Below, piece after piece: positions 51,861 to 61,644 of a stretch of 64,000 nt of DNA. The notes under the pieces were generated by a model. The model was not told the DNA's origin, made no database searches, and worked only from the letters and a program-made list of their open reading frames with translations. Made by a program: the position numbers and the translations under genes. The stretch covers positions 62,001 to 126,000 of the forward strand of contig NZ_LZIR01000081.1 in assembly GCF_001667035.1 (NCBI RefSeq), read 5' to 3'. Source of the DNA: Mycobacterium sp. 852002-51057_SCH5723018 (GTDB lineage Bacteria; Actinomycetota; Actinomycetes; Mycobacteriales; Mycobacteriaceae). Each line of letters opens with the position of its first letter. Within the stretch, counting starts at the first letter, position 1.

Positions 51861-54800
51861 GTGAAGATTCCTGGTGTGGCCAGCGTCGTCGCCGGCGAGG
51901 CGGGCGGGGCCGCACAAGTGTTGCGGGCCGGCGTGTCGACCGCGGCCGGCGCGGCCGGCACCGTGCAGACGCTCACCAGCCCGGTCGCCGAGCTGGCCGG
52001 CCCGGTGGTTCACTCGATGGCCCAAACGACGGGCCGCGCGATCGGGATAGGCGTCACCTCCGACAGCTCCAACGGCGTCGCGCCGCCGGTGCGCTGGCAG
52101 AGCGGGCGGCGCGTGCACCTCGACCTGGACCCGCTGCTGCCCTTCCCCGCGTGGCACGAGCACGCGCCGGTCGTCGAGGAGCCGGTTCGCCGGATCCCCG
52201 GCGTGGCCACGGCGCACGTCGAGGGCGCCCTTGGCCGGCTCGTGGTCGAGCTGGACAGCGCGGCCGACGGCGACCGTGTTTTGGACGAGATACGGGAGAC
52301 CGTCTGCAACGTGGCCGCCGACCTCGCCATGGCCGGGCCCACGTCGGCAACGCGGACCGCACCCTTCGCCGACCCGGGCAACCCGTTGGCGATCCTGGTG
52401 CCGGTAACCGCCGCGGCGATGGACGTCGCCGCGATCGGCGCCGCGGTCACCGGCTGGCTGGGCCGGCTGCCCGTCGCGCCGCGAAGCGCGCGCGCCGCGG
52501 CCGCCCTGCTGAATCACCAGCCGCGCGTGGTCGCCGTCCTGGAATCGCGGCTGGGTCGGGTCGGCACCGACATCGCACTCAGCGCCTCGACCGCCTTGGC
52601 CAACGGGCTGACCCAGGCGGTCGGCACCCCCCTGCTCGATCTCGCGCAACGCAGCCTGCAGATCTCCGAGGCGTCGGCGCACCGTCAGCGATGGCGCGAG
52701 CGGGAGCCGGAGCTGGCCTCGCCCAAGCGGCCCCAGGCCCCGGTGGTCCCCGTCATCTCGTCGGCCGGGCCCAAGTCCCAGGCGCCGCGCCACAACTGGG
52801 CGGCCGCGGCCGCGGGTGAGGTTTCGCATGTCATGGTCGGGGGGGCCATCGACGCCGCCATCGACACCGCGAAGGGCTCGATGGCAGGTCCGGTGGAGGA
52901 GTACGCCGATCAGGCCGCCAACGCCTCGTTGATCGCCGCGGCGGGCGCGCTGCTGGCCGGCGGCGGCACCGAAGACGCGGCCGGGGCGCTGCTGGCCGGC
53001 GTGCCGAGGGCCGCGCACGTGGGCCGCCAGACGTTCGCCGCGGTATTGGGCCGCGGGCTCGCCAACGCCGGGCAACTGATCCTCGACCCCGGCGCTCTGC
53101 GCCGCCTGGACCGGGTGAAGGTCGTCGTGATCGACGGGGCCGCGCTGCGCGGTGACCACCGCGCCGTGTTGGTGGCCCGGGGAGACCTGCCCGGCTGGGA
53201 CGAGGACCGCGTCTACGAGGTGGCCGACGCGCTGCTGCACGGCGAGGAGGCCCCCGAGCCCGATCCCGACGAGCTGCCGGCCACCGGGGCCCGCCTGCAC
53301 TGGCTGCGGGCGCAGGGACCGTCGACGACCCCCGCCCAGGGGCTCGAACACGCCGACCTCGTGGTCGACGGCGAACGCGTCGGCAGCGTCGACGTGGGCT
53401 GGGAGGTCGACCCGTTCGCGATCCCGCTGCTGCAGACCGCGCACCGCACCGGCGCTCGGGTGGTGTTGCGCCACGTCGCCGGCACCGAGGATCTGACCGC
53501 CAGCGTCGCCGTGAGTCACCCGGCGGGGACCCCGCTGCTCAGGTTGGTGCGCGACCTGCGGACCGATCGCGGCCCGGTGCTGCTGATCACCGCGCTGCAC
53601 CGCGACTTCGCGTCGACCGACACGCTGGCCGCCCTGGCCATCGCCGACGTCGGGATAGCCCTCGACGACCCGCAAGCGGCGACCCCGTGGACCGCCGACA
53701 TCATCACCGGCACCGATCTGGCCGCGGCGGTCCGCATCTTGTCCGCGCTGCCGGTCGCGCGGGAGGCCACCGAGTCGTCGGTGCGCCTCGCCAAGGGCGG
53801 CAGCACCCTGGCCGGGCTGCTGTTGGTGACCGGGGAACCCGGCTCGGTCAACCCGTTGGCCCTGCAGCGCTGGCTCAATCCGGTGAACGCGGCCGCCGCG
53901 GCCGCGTTGATGTCGGGCGCCTTCTCGGCCACCCGGGCGCTGCGGCAGCCGGACCCGACGCCCCAGCCGCTGACCGCCTGGCACGCCCTTGACCCCGAGA
54001 TCGTCTACTCGCGGTTGGCAAGCCGCACCCGACCCTTGGCCGTCGAGCCCGGTACCGCGCCGTGGCGACAGCTCCTCGGCGACCTGTCCTACAACCCGGT
54101 CATCGCGCCGCTGCGGGGCCCGGCCACCCGGGTGGGGCGGCTGCTGTCGGCGACACGGGCCGAGCTCGCCGATCCGCTGACACCGATCCTCGCGGTGGGA
54201 GCGGCGGCCTCGGCAATCGTTGGCAGCAATGTGGACGCGCTGCTGGTCGCGGGCGTGATGACGGCCAACGCGCTTGCCGGTGGGGTGCAGCGGTTGCGGG
54301 CCGAGGCGGCGGTGGCCGAGCTGTTCGCCGAACAGGATCAACACGCGCGCCGCGTCGTTTTGCCCACGGTCGCCACGGCGCACCGCCGGCTGGAGGCGGC
54401 CCGTTCCATCGAGCGGACCGTCACGGTCAGCGCGAAATCGCTGCGCCCGGGCGACATCATCGACCTGGCCGCCCCGGAGGTGGTGCCCGCGGACGCAAGA
54501 CTGCTGGTGGCCGACGACCTCGAGGTCGACGAGTCCTTCCTCACCGGAGAGTCGCTGCCGGTGGACAAGCAGGTCGAGCCCGTCGCGGTCGCCGACACCG
54601 ACCGGGCCAGCATGCTGTTCGAGGGCAGCACCATCGTCGCCGGGCGCGCCCGCGCGATCGTCGTGGCCACCGGCGCCGGGACCGCGGCGCAACGCGCGAT
54701 CACGGCGATCTCCGATGTCGAGTCCGCCGCGGGCGTGCAGGCGCGGCTGCGTGAGCTGACCAGCAAGGTGCTCCCGCTGACGCTCGCCGGCGGCGCGGCG

Positions 54801-56690
54801 GTGACGGGTTTGGCCCTGGCACACCGGGGTTCGCTGCGTCAGGCGGTCGCCGACGGCGTCGCGATCGCCGTGGCCGCCGTCCCGGAGGGCCTGCCGCTGG
54901 TGGCCACCCTCTCCCAGCTGGCCGCCGCCCAGCGTTTGTCGCGGCGCGGCGCGCTGGTGCGCACGCCTCGGGCCGTCGAAGCGCTGGGCCGGGTACAGAC
55001 CGTCTGTTTCGACAAGACCGGCACGCTCACCGAAAACCACCTGCGCGTCGTCTGCTGCGTGCCGCACGGCACCAGCGCCGAGGGTCCGTTTCCTGACGCG
55101 GGTGACCCGAGGGCCGCCGAGGTGTTGCGGGCCGCCGCGCGGAGCTGCGGCGAGCCGCAAAACGGGCAGGGCCACGCGCACGCCACCGACGAGGCCATCC
55201 TCACGGCCGCGGAATCCCTTGATGGGCAAGGCGATCCGGAATGGAACGTACTGGCCGAGGTGCCGTTCGAGTCCAGCCGCGGTTACTCCGCGTCGGTCGG
55301 CCTCGTCGGCGCCGACGCGGGACCGATGCTGATTGTGAAGGGCGCTCCCGAAGAGATCCTGCCGCGCTGCCGGTTCGCCGATGCCGACGCCGACGCCGAC
55401 CTCGAGGAGGCCGAGTCCTTGGTGTTGCGCCTGGCCGGGCAGGGCCTGCGCGTGCTGGCGGTGGCGCAGCGCCGTTGGGAGCGCGGGACCACCGAGGACG
55501 ACACCGACGCCGACGACGTCGACGCCGCCGCGTGCGACCTCGAGCTGATCGGCTACGTCGGATTGGCCGACACCGCACGGGAATCGGCGCGCCCGCTGAT
55601 CGAGGCGCTGGTCGAATCCGGTCGCAGAGTCGTGCTGATCACCGGCGATCACCCGGTGACCGCCCGCGCGATCGCCCGCCAACTTGGCCTGCCGTCCGAT
55701 GCGCGGGAGGTGAGCGGCGCTGAACTCGCCGCCCTCGACGAGGACGCTCGGGCCAAACTGGCCGCCGACGTCCAGGTCTTCGCCCGCGTCAGCCCGGAGC
55801 AAAAGGTCCAGATCGTCGCGGCGCTGCAGCGCGGCGGGCAGGTGACGGCGATGGTCGGTGACGGGGCCAACGACGCCGCCGCGATCCGGATGGCCGACGT
55901 GGGCATCGGGGTGAGCGGGCGCGGTTCGTCGGCCGCGCGCGGGGCCGCCGATATCGTCTTGACCGACAACGATCTTGGTGTGCTGCTCGACGCGCTGGTC
56001 GAGGGCCGCGGCATGTGGGGCGGGGTCCGCGACGCGGTGGGCATCCTGGTCGGCGGCAACGTGGGCGAGGTGCTCTTCACCATCATCGGGACCGCGCTGG
56101 GCACCGGCCGCGCGCCGGTGGGCACGCGGCAACTGCTGCTGGTGAACCTGCTCACCGACATGTTTCCCGCGCTTGCGGTCGCCGTCACCCCGCAGTACCC
56201 CCAGCCCGAAGAGGCCGAAGACGGGATCGACCGTGACGCCGACGAGCTGCAGCGCGCGTTCCAGCGTGCGGCGCTGGCCGAACCGGCGCCTTCCCTCGAC
56301 GCCCCGCTCATGCGCCAGATCGTCACCCGCGGCGCCGTCACGGCCGCTGGAGCGACGGCGGCGTGGGCCATCGGCCGCTGGACTCCGGGCACCGAACGCC
56401 GCACGTCCACAATGGGACTCACCGCGCTGGTGACCACGCAGCTCGCGCAAACCCTGCTGACGCGCCGCCACAGCCCGCTGGTGTTGGGCACGGCGCTGGG
56501 CAGCGCGGGTGTCTTGGTCGCCATCGTCCAAACTCCCGGCGTAAGCCAGTTCTTCGGGTGTACCCCGCTCGGGCCGGTCGCCTGGTCGGGCGTGATCGGC
56601 GCGACGGCCGGCGCGACCGCCGTCTCGGTGCTGGCGCCCAACTGGCTGGCCAAGAGGGTCGAAGCCCTGGAGCCCAAGCAGGAGTTGTAG
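51861..56690 (+). CDS. ctpI: Giant P-type cation-transporting ATPase
   Basis: A 1609-residue membrane ATPase matching M. tuberculosis CtpI (1632). The active core lies in the C-terminal half: FLTGES (893-898), VPEGLP (1007-1012), phosphorylation site DKTGTLT (1051-1057), TGDHP (1261-1265) and GDGAND (1333-1338). VPEGLP indicates a P2-type (Ca/Mg-like) rather than heavy-metal pump. The first half has an HMA-like fold without CxxC (about 109-151) and a degenerate copy of the P-domain (376-640) lacking the phosphorylation Asp motif. AAGGG precedes the GTG start at 51861. Confidence 0.94.
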   Translation: MKIPGVASVVAGEAGGAAQVLRAGVSTAAGAAGTVQTLTSPVAELAGPVVHSMAQTTGRAIGIGVTSDSSNGVAPPVRWQSGRRVHLDLDPLLPFPAWHEHAPVVEEPVRRIPGVATAHVEGALGRLVVELDSAADGDRVLDEIRETVCNVAADLAMAGPTSATRTAPFADPGNPLAILVPVTAAAMDVAAIGAAVTGWLGRLPVAPRSARAAAALLNHQPRVVAVLESRLGRVGTDIALSASTALANGLTQAVGTPLLDLAQRSLQISEASAHRQRWREREPELASPKRPQAPVVPVISSAGPKSQAPRHNWAAAAAGEVSHVMVGGAIDAAIDTAKGSMAGPVEEYADQAANASLIAAAGALLAGGGTEDAAGALLAGVPRAAHVGRQTFAAVLGRGLANAGQLILDPGALRRLDRVKVVVIDGAALRGDHRAVLVARGDLPGWDEDRVYEVADALLHGEEAPEPDPDELPATGARLHWLRAQGPSTTPAQGLEHADLVVDGERVGSVDVGWEVDPFAIPLLQTAHRTGARVVLRHVAGTEDLTASVAVSHPAGTPLLRLVRDLRTDRGPVLLITALHRDFASTDTLAALAIADVGIALDDPQAATPWTADIITGTDLAAAVRILSALPVAREATESSVRLAKGGSTLAGLLLVTGEPGSVNPLALQRWLNPVNAAAAAALMSGAFSATRALRQPDPTPQPLTAWHALDPEIVYSRLASRTRPLAVEPGTAPWRQLLGDLSYNPVIAPLRGPATRVGRLLSATRAELADPLTPILAVGAAASAIVGSNVDALLVAGVMTANALAGGVQRLRAEAAVAELFAEQDQHARRVVLPTVATAHRRLEAARSIERTVTVSAKSLRPGDIIDLAAPEVVPADARLLVADDLEVDESFLTGESLPVDKQVEPVAVADTDRASMLFEGSTIVAGRARAIVVATGAGTAAQRAITAISDVESAAGVQARLRELTSKVLPLTLAGGAAVTGLALAHRGSLRQAVADGVAIAVAAVPEGLPLVATLSQLAAAQRLSRRGALVRTPRAVEALGRVQTVCFDKTGTLTENHLRVVCCVPHGTSAEGPFPDAGDPRAAEVLRAAARSCGEPQNGQGHAHATDEAILTAAESLDGQGDPEWNVLAEVPFESSRGYSASVGLVGADAGPMLIVKGAPEEILPRCRFADADADADLEEAESLVLRLAGQGLRVLAVAQRRWERGTTEDDTDADDVDAAACDLELIGYVGLADTARESARPLIEALVESGRRVVLITGDHPVTARAIARQLGLPSDAREVSGAELAALDEDARAKLAADVQVFARVSPEQKVQIVAALQRGGQVTAMVGDGANDAAAIRMADVGIGVSGRGSSAARGAADIVLTDNDLGVLLDALVEGRGMWGGVRDAVGILVGGNVGEVLFTIIGTALGTGRAPVGTRQLLLVNLLTDMFPALAVAVTPQYPQPEEAEDGIDRDADELQRAFQRAALAEPAPSLDAPLMRQIVTRGAVTAAGATAAWAIGRWTPGTERRTSTMGLTALVTTQLAQTLLTRRHSPLVLGTALGSAGVLVAIVQTPGVSQFFGCTPLGPVAWSGVIGATAGATAVSVLAPNWLAKRVEALEPKQEL

Positions 56691-56701
56691 GGGCTTTCGC
56701 G

Positions 56702-58285
56702 TCAGCCCGACAGCTCCTTGCGCACGACCTTGCCGGCCGGATTGCGCGGGATGCTGTCGACGATGTGGATGTCCCTGGGCTGTTCGAAGCGAGAGACCCT
56801 GCCCTGCAAGTACTCCCGCAATACCGTCGGGTCGATGGCGCCTTCCGGCTTCGCCACGACGAAGGCGGCCAGTCGCTGACCGAACTGCTCGTCGGGCACG
56901 CCGATCACCGCGTTGTCGGCGACATCGGGGTGTTCGGCGAGCGCGTTTTCGACCGCGCGCGGATACACGTTCTCCCCGCCGGAGATGATCATGTCGTCTT
57001 CGCGACCGACGATGAACAGCCGGCCCGCGTTGTCGAGATAGCCCATGTCCCCGGTGCTGGTCATGTTCTCGACGACGGCCTTGGCTTCATCAGCATCCGA
57101 GCCGCCGGTGTAGCCCTCGCTGGCCAGCTCGCCGCCTACGAAGATGCGCCCGGTCACGCGCGGACCGACGGGCCTGTCGTTCTTGTCGAAGATGCGCACG
57201 GGGCAACCCGCAACCGGCTTCCCGACGGTCTCGGGGGCGTCCCGCAGGTCGGCCGGCGTGGCGAGGGCGCCGATGCCGACCTCGGTGGAGCCGTAACCGT
57301 TGTAGAGGATGTCGCCGTAGGCGTCCATGAACCGCTGCCCGAGGGTGGGGTCGAGCCGGTCGCCGCTCGACAGCACCACGCGCAGGTAGGGCAACGGGTT
57401 TCGCGCCCGCACCCGGTGGGGCAGTTCGAGGATGCGCGCGAGCACCACCGGGACCGCCGTGAACGCGTCGGCGCGATGCAGCGACGCCTGGGCGAGCGCG
57501 GCTTCGGCGTCGAAGTGGCGATGGGTCAGTACGGTGCCGCCGAGGGCCACCGTCAGCATCAGCATCCCGAGCCCCAGCCCGTGAAACATCGGCATTGCCA
57601 CCGAGGTCCGCGACCCGGTGTGCAACCCGGTGCGATCGAGGATCGTCACCCACACGCCCACCGCCGACCGCAGCTGCGGGGCGCGCGGCACCCCTTTGGG
57701 CTTTCCGGTGGTGCCCGACGTGAGCAAGATGATCCGGCCGGGCGCCGAGACGCCGGGCCGCGGGTCCCCGTCGCGTGCATCGACGGTCTGCGGGTCGACG
57801 ACCGTGACCGATGCGCCGGCTTCAGAGGCGGCGCGCGCCCGTTCGGCGAATTCCTCGTCGGCGACGATCGTCGTGATCCGGTGTGCGCTGACGGCGGCGG
57901 CCAGCGCATCGACGCGGAAATCGGTGTTGACGAGCACCACGTCGGCGCCCACCAACGCCACGGCGAAGAACGCCTTGACGAAGCCGCGTCCGTTGCGGCA
58001 CATGACCCCCACAGCTTGGCCGGGTCCGATTCCAGCGTCGGACAACTCGCGGGCAAGGGATTCGGTCTCGTGCCGGAGTTCGCCGTAGTTCAGGGCGCCG
58101 TCGTCATCGACGATCGCGCCCCTGTTCGGCCACCGAGCCGCCGTGACCGCCAGCAGCGTGTAGGGATTGGTGCCGCCCCGGCGGGCCTCGCGCAGCAGCC
58201 GGAACCCCGCGACGGGAGAGGGCGGGCTCAGCAAGCCGGAACGCAGCAGCGCCCGGGCCGCGGTGGCAATTACGCCGTCGGTCAT
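56702..58285 (-). CDS. FadD-type acyl-CoA synthetase
   Basis: A 527-residue adenylate-forming enzyme with LLTSGTTGKPKGV, YGSTEVGIG and GDMGYLDNAGRLFIVGREDD; the catalytic Lys is in NPAGKVVRKEL. It is a long-chain fatty acyl type by pattern. The ATG at 58285 overlaps the upstream SDR stop by 4 bases (ATGA), so the two are coupled. A longer reading to 58630 enters the SDR gene and is rejected. Confidence 0.9.
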   Translation of the reverse strand: MTDGVIATAARALLRSGLLSPPSPVAGFRLLREARRGGTNPYTLLAVTAARWPNRGAIVDDDGALNYGELRHETESLARELSDAGIGPGQAVGVMCRNGRGFVKAFFAVALVGADVVLVNTDFRVDALAAAVSAHRITTIVADEEFAERARAASEAGASVTVVDPQTVDARDGDPRPGVSAPGRIILLTSGTTGKPKGVPRAPQLRSAVGVWVTILDRTGLHTGSRTSVAMPMFHGLGLGMLMLTVALGGTVLTHRHFDAEAALAQASLHRADAFTAVPVVLARILELPHRVRARNPLPYLRVVLSSGDRLDPTLGQRFMDAYGDILYNGYGSTEVGIGALATPADLRDAPETVGKPVAGCPVRIFDKNDRPVGPRVTGRIFVGGELASEGYTGGSDADEAKAVVENMTSTGDMGYLDNAGRLFIVGREDDMIISGGENVYPRAVENALAEHPDVADNAVIGVPDEQFGQRLAAFVVAKPEGAIDPTVLREYLQGRVSRFEQPRDIHIVDSIPRNPAGKVVRKELSG

Positions 58286-59202
58286 CGTTGCGCCTCGGGG
58301 GCACCCGGATTGGCGAAGAAGCGGCGGTGCCACAGCCGGGCCGCGCGCTCGGCGGGGCCGGCCAGCAGCACCGAGGCTAGCTCGGCCGGCCACACCCAGG
58401 GCGGTTCGTTGGTGCGGGGCCGCGCGATGACCGCTTTGGCGATCGCGTCGGCGGCTTCGTCCGGGGACAGGCCGGGCAACCGGCCCAGGATCGGCGTTGG
58501 CGCGATCATCCGGGTGCGAACCAGTGCGAAGTAGACCGACGTGACGTCCACGCCGTCGACGTGCAGTTCCGGTGCCACGCTGCGCAGCCAGCGATCGAAC
58601 GCTCCCTTGGACGCTTGGTACGCGCCCCATTGCGGGCCTGGTGCGACACGCACGCCGACGCTCGAAACGTTCACGATGTGCCCGCCGCCGCGCTCGCGCA
58701 TCGCCGGTAAAAGGCCGAGCAGCAACCAGATCGGCCCCAAGTAGTTGATGGCGATGGTGCGGTGAAAGTCATGCGGGCGGTCATACTGGTCATGCAACGA
58801 GCGGCGCAGGGACTTGCCGGCGTTACTCACCACAATGTCCAGCGCGCCGTGGTTTGCGGTGATCCGCTTCGTCAGTCCCGCGACGGCGGCCTCGTCGGTG
58901 AGATCGGTCGGGTAGGCGACGGCCCGGCCCCCGCCGGCGTTGATCGCCGCCGCGACGTCGTCGAGCCTCTCCGCCGACCGGGCCACGATCAGCACCGTCG
59001 CTCCCGCGGCGGCCATTTTGCGGGCGGTCGCTTCGCCGATGCCATAGGACGCGCCCGTCACCAGCACCGTCTTGCCGGATACGGCGCGGCGCAGCTTGTC
59101 GGGATCCGAGACCCGCGCCGGATTAGCCAACCGGTCGGTGGCCCCCGCGATGGCCTTCGGTACGGCCTGCTTGAAGGGCCGCGCTATCACGTTCACGTTC
59201 AC
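58282..59202 (-). CDS. Short-chain dehydrogenase coupled to FadD
   Basis: A 306-residue SDR with VTGASYGIGEATA, SNAGKS and YQASKGA. Actinobacterial SDRs of this type are often linked to lipid or ketone metabolism. The GTG at 59202 is chosen; two further in-frame GTGs follow at 59196 and 59190 because the start region contains repeated GTGAAC hexamers, which also equal the half-site of the operator at 7127. Start therefore uncertain by a few codons. Confidence 0.85.
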   Translation of the reverse strand: MNVNVIARPFKQAVPKAIAGATDRLANPARVSDPDKLRRAVSGKTVLVTGASYGIGEATARKMAAAGATVLIVARSAERLDDVAAAINAGGGRAVAYPTDLTDEAAVAGLTKRITANHGALDIVVSNAGKSLRRSLHDQYDRPHDFHRTIAINYLGPIWLLLGLLPAMRERGGGHIVNVSSVGVRVAPGPQWGAYQASKGAFDRWLRSVAPELHVDGVDVTSVYFALVRTRMIAPTPILGRLPGLSPDEAADAIAKAVIARPRTNEPPWVWPAELASVLLAGPAERAARLWHRRFFANPGAPEAQR

Positions 59203-59443
59203 TGCCGCGTTCACTCCGAACTGCGCGCCGAGGGTGCCGCTCTGGCTTGACCGTAATCCTCGACTCGGGCTCCAGCTAGCAGACCACACCGGCGTCCGGT
59301 CCCGCGCTTCGCCCCGTCATAGGGCCGTGTCCGGCGGCAAGCAGACGCACCGATTCTCCCAGCGCGCGTGGTCTTTACACACCTGCAATAATTGCCAGGG
59401 AACTCACTGTTTAGGCACTCGTACAGATGGGCACTTTTGCGGC

Positions 59444-60211
59444 ATGATTGCACGTCACATCCCTCGTTATCTTGGTTCCGCGGTAGTTGCGGCATCGGGC
59501 ATCAGCGCCTCGGTGTTCGCGGCTGCCCTCCCCTCCGCCTCCGCACAGCCGTGTCCAGACGTGCAGGTGGTGTTCGCCCGGGGTACCGGGGAGCCTCCTG
59601 GCGTCGGCCCCACTGGGCAGGCATTCGTCGACTCCCTGCGCTCGCGCGTGGGCGGGAAGTCGGTCGATGTGTATCCGGTGAACTATCCCGCTAGCAACGA
59701 GTGGGAGACCGGCCTCGACGGCATTCGAGACGCCGGCGCTCACGTCGTTTCCATGGCGCACGACTGCCCCAACACCAAGATGGTGCTGAGCGGCTACTCG
59801 CAAGGGGCGGCCGTGATGGGATTCGTCACCTCGGCCGCCGTACCGGACGGGGTCGATCCCGCGACCGTGCCGAAACCGATGGACCCCGAGGTGGCCAACC
59901 ACGTGTCGTCGGTGGTGCTGTTCGGCATGCCCAACGTCCGCGCGATGAACTTCCTCAACCAGCCCCCGGTTGCGATCGGCCCGCTGTATCAGCCGAAGAC
60001 CATCAAGGTGTGCGCTCCCGAGGACCCGGTCTGCTCTGACGGGATGAATTTCGCCGCGCACGACACCTACGCATCCGACGGGGCAATAATCGAGAAGGGC
60101 GCGGCCTTCGCGGCCAGCCGTATCGGCGACGGCCCCACCGCGCCGGCCGGCGTCGGTCCGGCCGCGCCGACCACCGTCGTCGCGTCTCCAAGCGGGGGCT
60201 TCGGCAGCTGA
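59444..60211 (+). CDS. Secreted cutinase-like esterase
   Basis: A 255-residue serine esterase. A signal peptide ends near PSASA-QPCPDV. The catalytic Ser119 is in GYSQG; Asp and His lie in CAPEDPVCSD and FAAHDTY. Four or more conserved cysteines allow the usual disulphides. The C-terminal 30 residues form a Pro/Ala-rich tail. Mycobacterial cutinases hydrolyse acyl esters or phospholipids. The gene ends in a strong terminator shared with the convergent dehydrogenase gene. Confidence 0.9.
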   Translation: MIARHIPRYLGSAVVAASGISASVFAAALPSASAQPCPDVQVVFARGTGEPPGVGPTGQAFVDSLRSRVGGKSVDVYPVNYPASNEWETGLDGIRDAGAHVVSMAHDCPNTKMVLSGYSQGAAVMGFVTSAAVPDGVDPATVPKPMDPEVANHVSSVVLFGMPNVRAMNFLNQPPVAIGPLYQPKTIKVCAPEDPVCSDGMNFAAHDTYASDGAIIEKGAAFAASRIGDGPTAPAGVGPAAPTTVVASPSGGFGS

Positions 60212-60219
60212 CCTGATTT

Positions 60220-60263
60220 GTTCGTCAGGGACTAGCGCCAGGGCGGGCTAGTCCCTGACGAAC
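60220..60263. terminator. Perfect 16-bp terminator hairpin between convergent genes
   Basis: GTTCGTCAGGGACTAG (60220-60235) and CTAGTCCCTGACGAAC (60248-60263) pair without mismatch across a 12-base loop. The right arm is the end of the minus-strand dehydrogenase gene and includes its stop codon, so the left arm repeats its last codons (F-V-R-D-stop) in inverted form. It would stop transcripts from both sides. Confidence 0.85.
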
Positions 60264-61642
60264 CCCTTGTTGCGCATCAGGGCATCCGCCAGGAATCCGT
60301 CGTGCGGGATCTGCGGCGCCGCATAGAAAGTCGGGTGGCCGCGGTAAACGTTGGCGACCGTCGGTTCGGCTAGCAGCTCGTCGATCAGGTTCTCGTCACC
60401 GGTCATCGCGGTGACGACCAGCGAATGCCGCAGTGGCTCCACCCCGGCGCCGCGCGGCCACGACGAAACCCACACGCACGGAAACGGCAACTCGATGTTG
60501 AGCTTGCCGACATCGGGTTCGGCCATCAGGTGCACGGCTGGGCGCAGCGCGGCGTGGCCGTCCCCTAACGCGGCGACCACCCGATCGGCGCCCAGCAACG
60601 GCATCGTGCCCGCCGCCTTGACCGCCAGATAGTCGGCCAGCGCCCGCGCCTTCTCGATGGGCTGGGTGGGCAGGATCGCTCGCTCGTCCTCGGCGGGGAG
60701 CGCCTCGATCGTCGCCAATCGGTCGGCGAGCGCCGCGGCCAGCGGGGCTGGGTCGCCCTCGTAGAGCACCGCGGTGGTGTTGACGCACGCCATTCCGCCC
60801 AGGTTGGCGATCGAGTCGACGATGAGGTCGAGGTAGTCGCGCCAATCGCGGTCGGCCGTGATCAGGATCTTGGCTCGGCCGGGCCCGTTGACCATCACGG
60901 CGGGATCATCGATGTACTTGTCCACGACGTCCTGGCCGCCATACACCATGGCAAGGTCGGCCGACCGGATGATGTCGTCGGCGCCGCCGTGGTCGGTGGG
61001 CAGATAGACCGCGTCTTCGGGGCGAAACCCCGACTGGCGCAATGCATTAACCAGCCGGTGACCGGTCAGCGGCTCCCGGCGCGACGGGCGCACCGCCACC
61101 CGGTAGCCCAGCGCGAGCGCCTGCGGCCACAGGCCGTGCACGCCGGGGCCGTTCCCGGCCGCGTGCACGGCGAACACCTCGCCGCGCCGCGCCCACACCG
61201 CGCCGCCGGTGCGGGTGTGCTGCTCGCGCCAGTCGAAGACGGCCCCGGCGGGGCGGGCCGGCCGCACCGCATCGAACGCGGCGGCGACGGCGTCGGCCAC
61301 GCTGCGTGCCCCGGCGCGGGTCACCGCGATCGGAAGGCCCGAAATCCGGCTGGCCAGGCGGACATAGCTCTCAAAGTCCAGCCCGCCGATCACGGCGGTC
61401 GAGAAGACCGCGGCGGCATCGGCCAGCGCCGCCTCGCGCTGCGCGACCGGCAGCGGCCGGGCCCTGCGCTGCGCGCCGATGGTTCGCGAAACATACAGCG
61501 GTGGAACGATGCTCAGCTCGGCAACCGCAACCCCCGCGGTGCTCCTGATGACCTCGCGGTTGCGGGTCCGGTACTCACCGCGCGTACCGAGAGCGTCCAG
61601 GCACACCAAATCGGTTGTGGCACCCGAGGCTTCGCGCCCCAT
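60248..61642 (-). CDS. Aldehyde dehydrogenase superfamily, LuxC-like acyl reductase
   Basis: A 464-residue protein. The N-terminal half is divergent; the cofactor-binding part (HAAGNGPGVHGLWPQALALG, then VRPSRREPLTGHRL) and catalytic Cys in NLGGMACVNTT resemble LuxC-type acyl reductases more than classical ALDHs. With the LuxE-like gene upstream it could reduce an activated acid to an aldehyde. The ATG at 61642 lies 3 bases after the LuxE-like stop. Confidence 0.8.
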   Translation of the reverse strand: MGREASGATTDLVCLDALGTRGEYRTRNREVIRSTAGVAVAELSIVPPLYVSRTIGAQRRARPLPVAQREAALADAAAVFSTAVIGGLDFESYVRLASRISGLPIAVTRAGARSVADAVAAAFDAVRPARPAGAVFDWREQHTRTGGAVWARRGEVFAVHAAGNGPGVHGLWPQALALGYRVAVRPSRREPLTGHRLVNALRQSGFRPEDAVYLPTDHGGADDIIRSADLAMVYGGQDVVDKYIDDPAVMVNGPGRAKILITADRDWRDYLDLIVDSIANLGGMACVNTTAVLYEGDPAPLAAALADRLATIEALPAEDERAILPTQPIEKARALADYLAVKAAGTMPLLGADRVVAALGDGHAALRPAVHLMAEPDVGKLNIELPFPCVWVSSWPRGAGVEPLRHSLVVTAMTGDENLIDELLAEPTVANVYRGHPTFYAAPQIPHDGFLADALMRNKGFVRD

Positions 61643-61644
61643 GC

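Noticed and set aside
51525..56531. A 1668-codon open frame on the minus strand opposite ctpI
   Set aside because: It is antisense to a clearly conserved P-type ATPase, its translation is low-complexity Arg/Gly/His-rich without domains, and such shadows are expected opposite GC-rich codons.
56702..58630. A 642-residue FadD with N-terminal extension
   Set aside because: The first 115 residues are a shadow of the SDR gene; ATG 58285 overlaps the SDR stop in the usual ATGA fashion.
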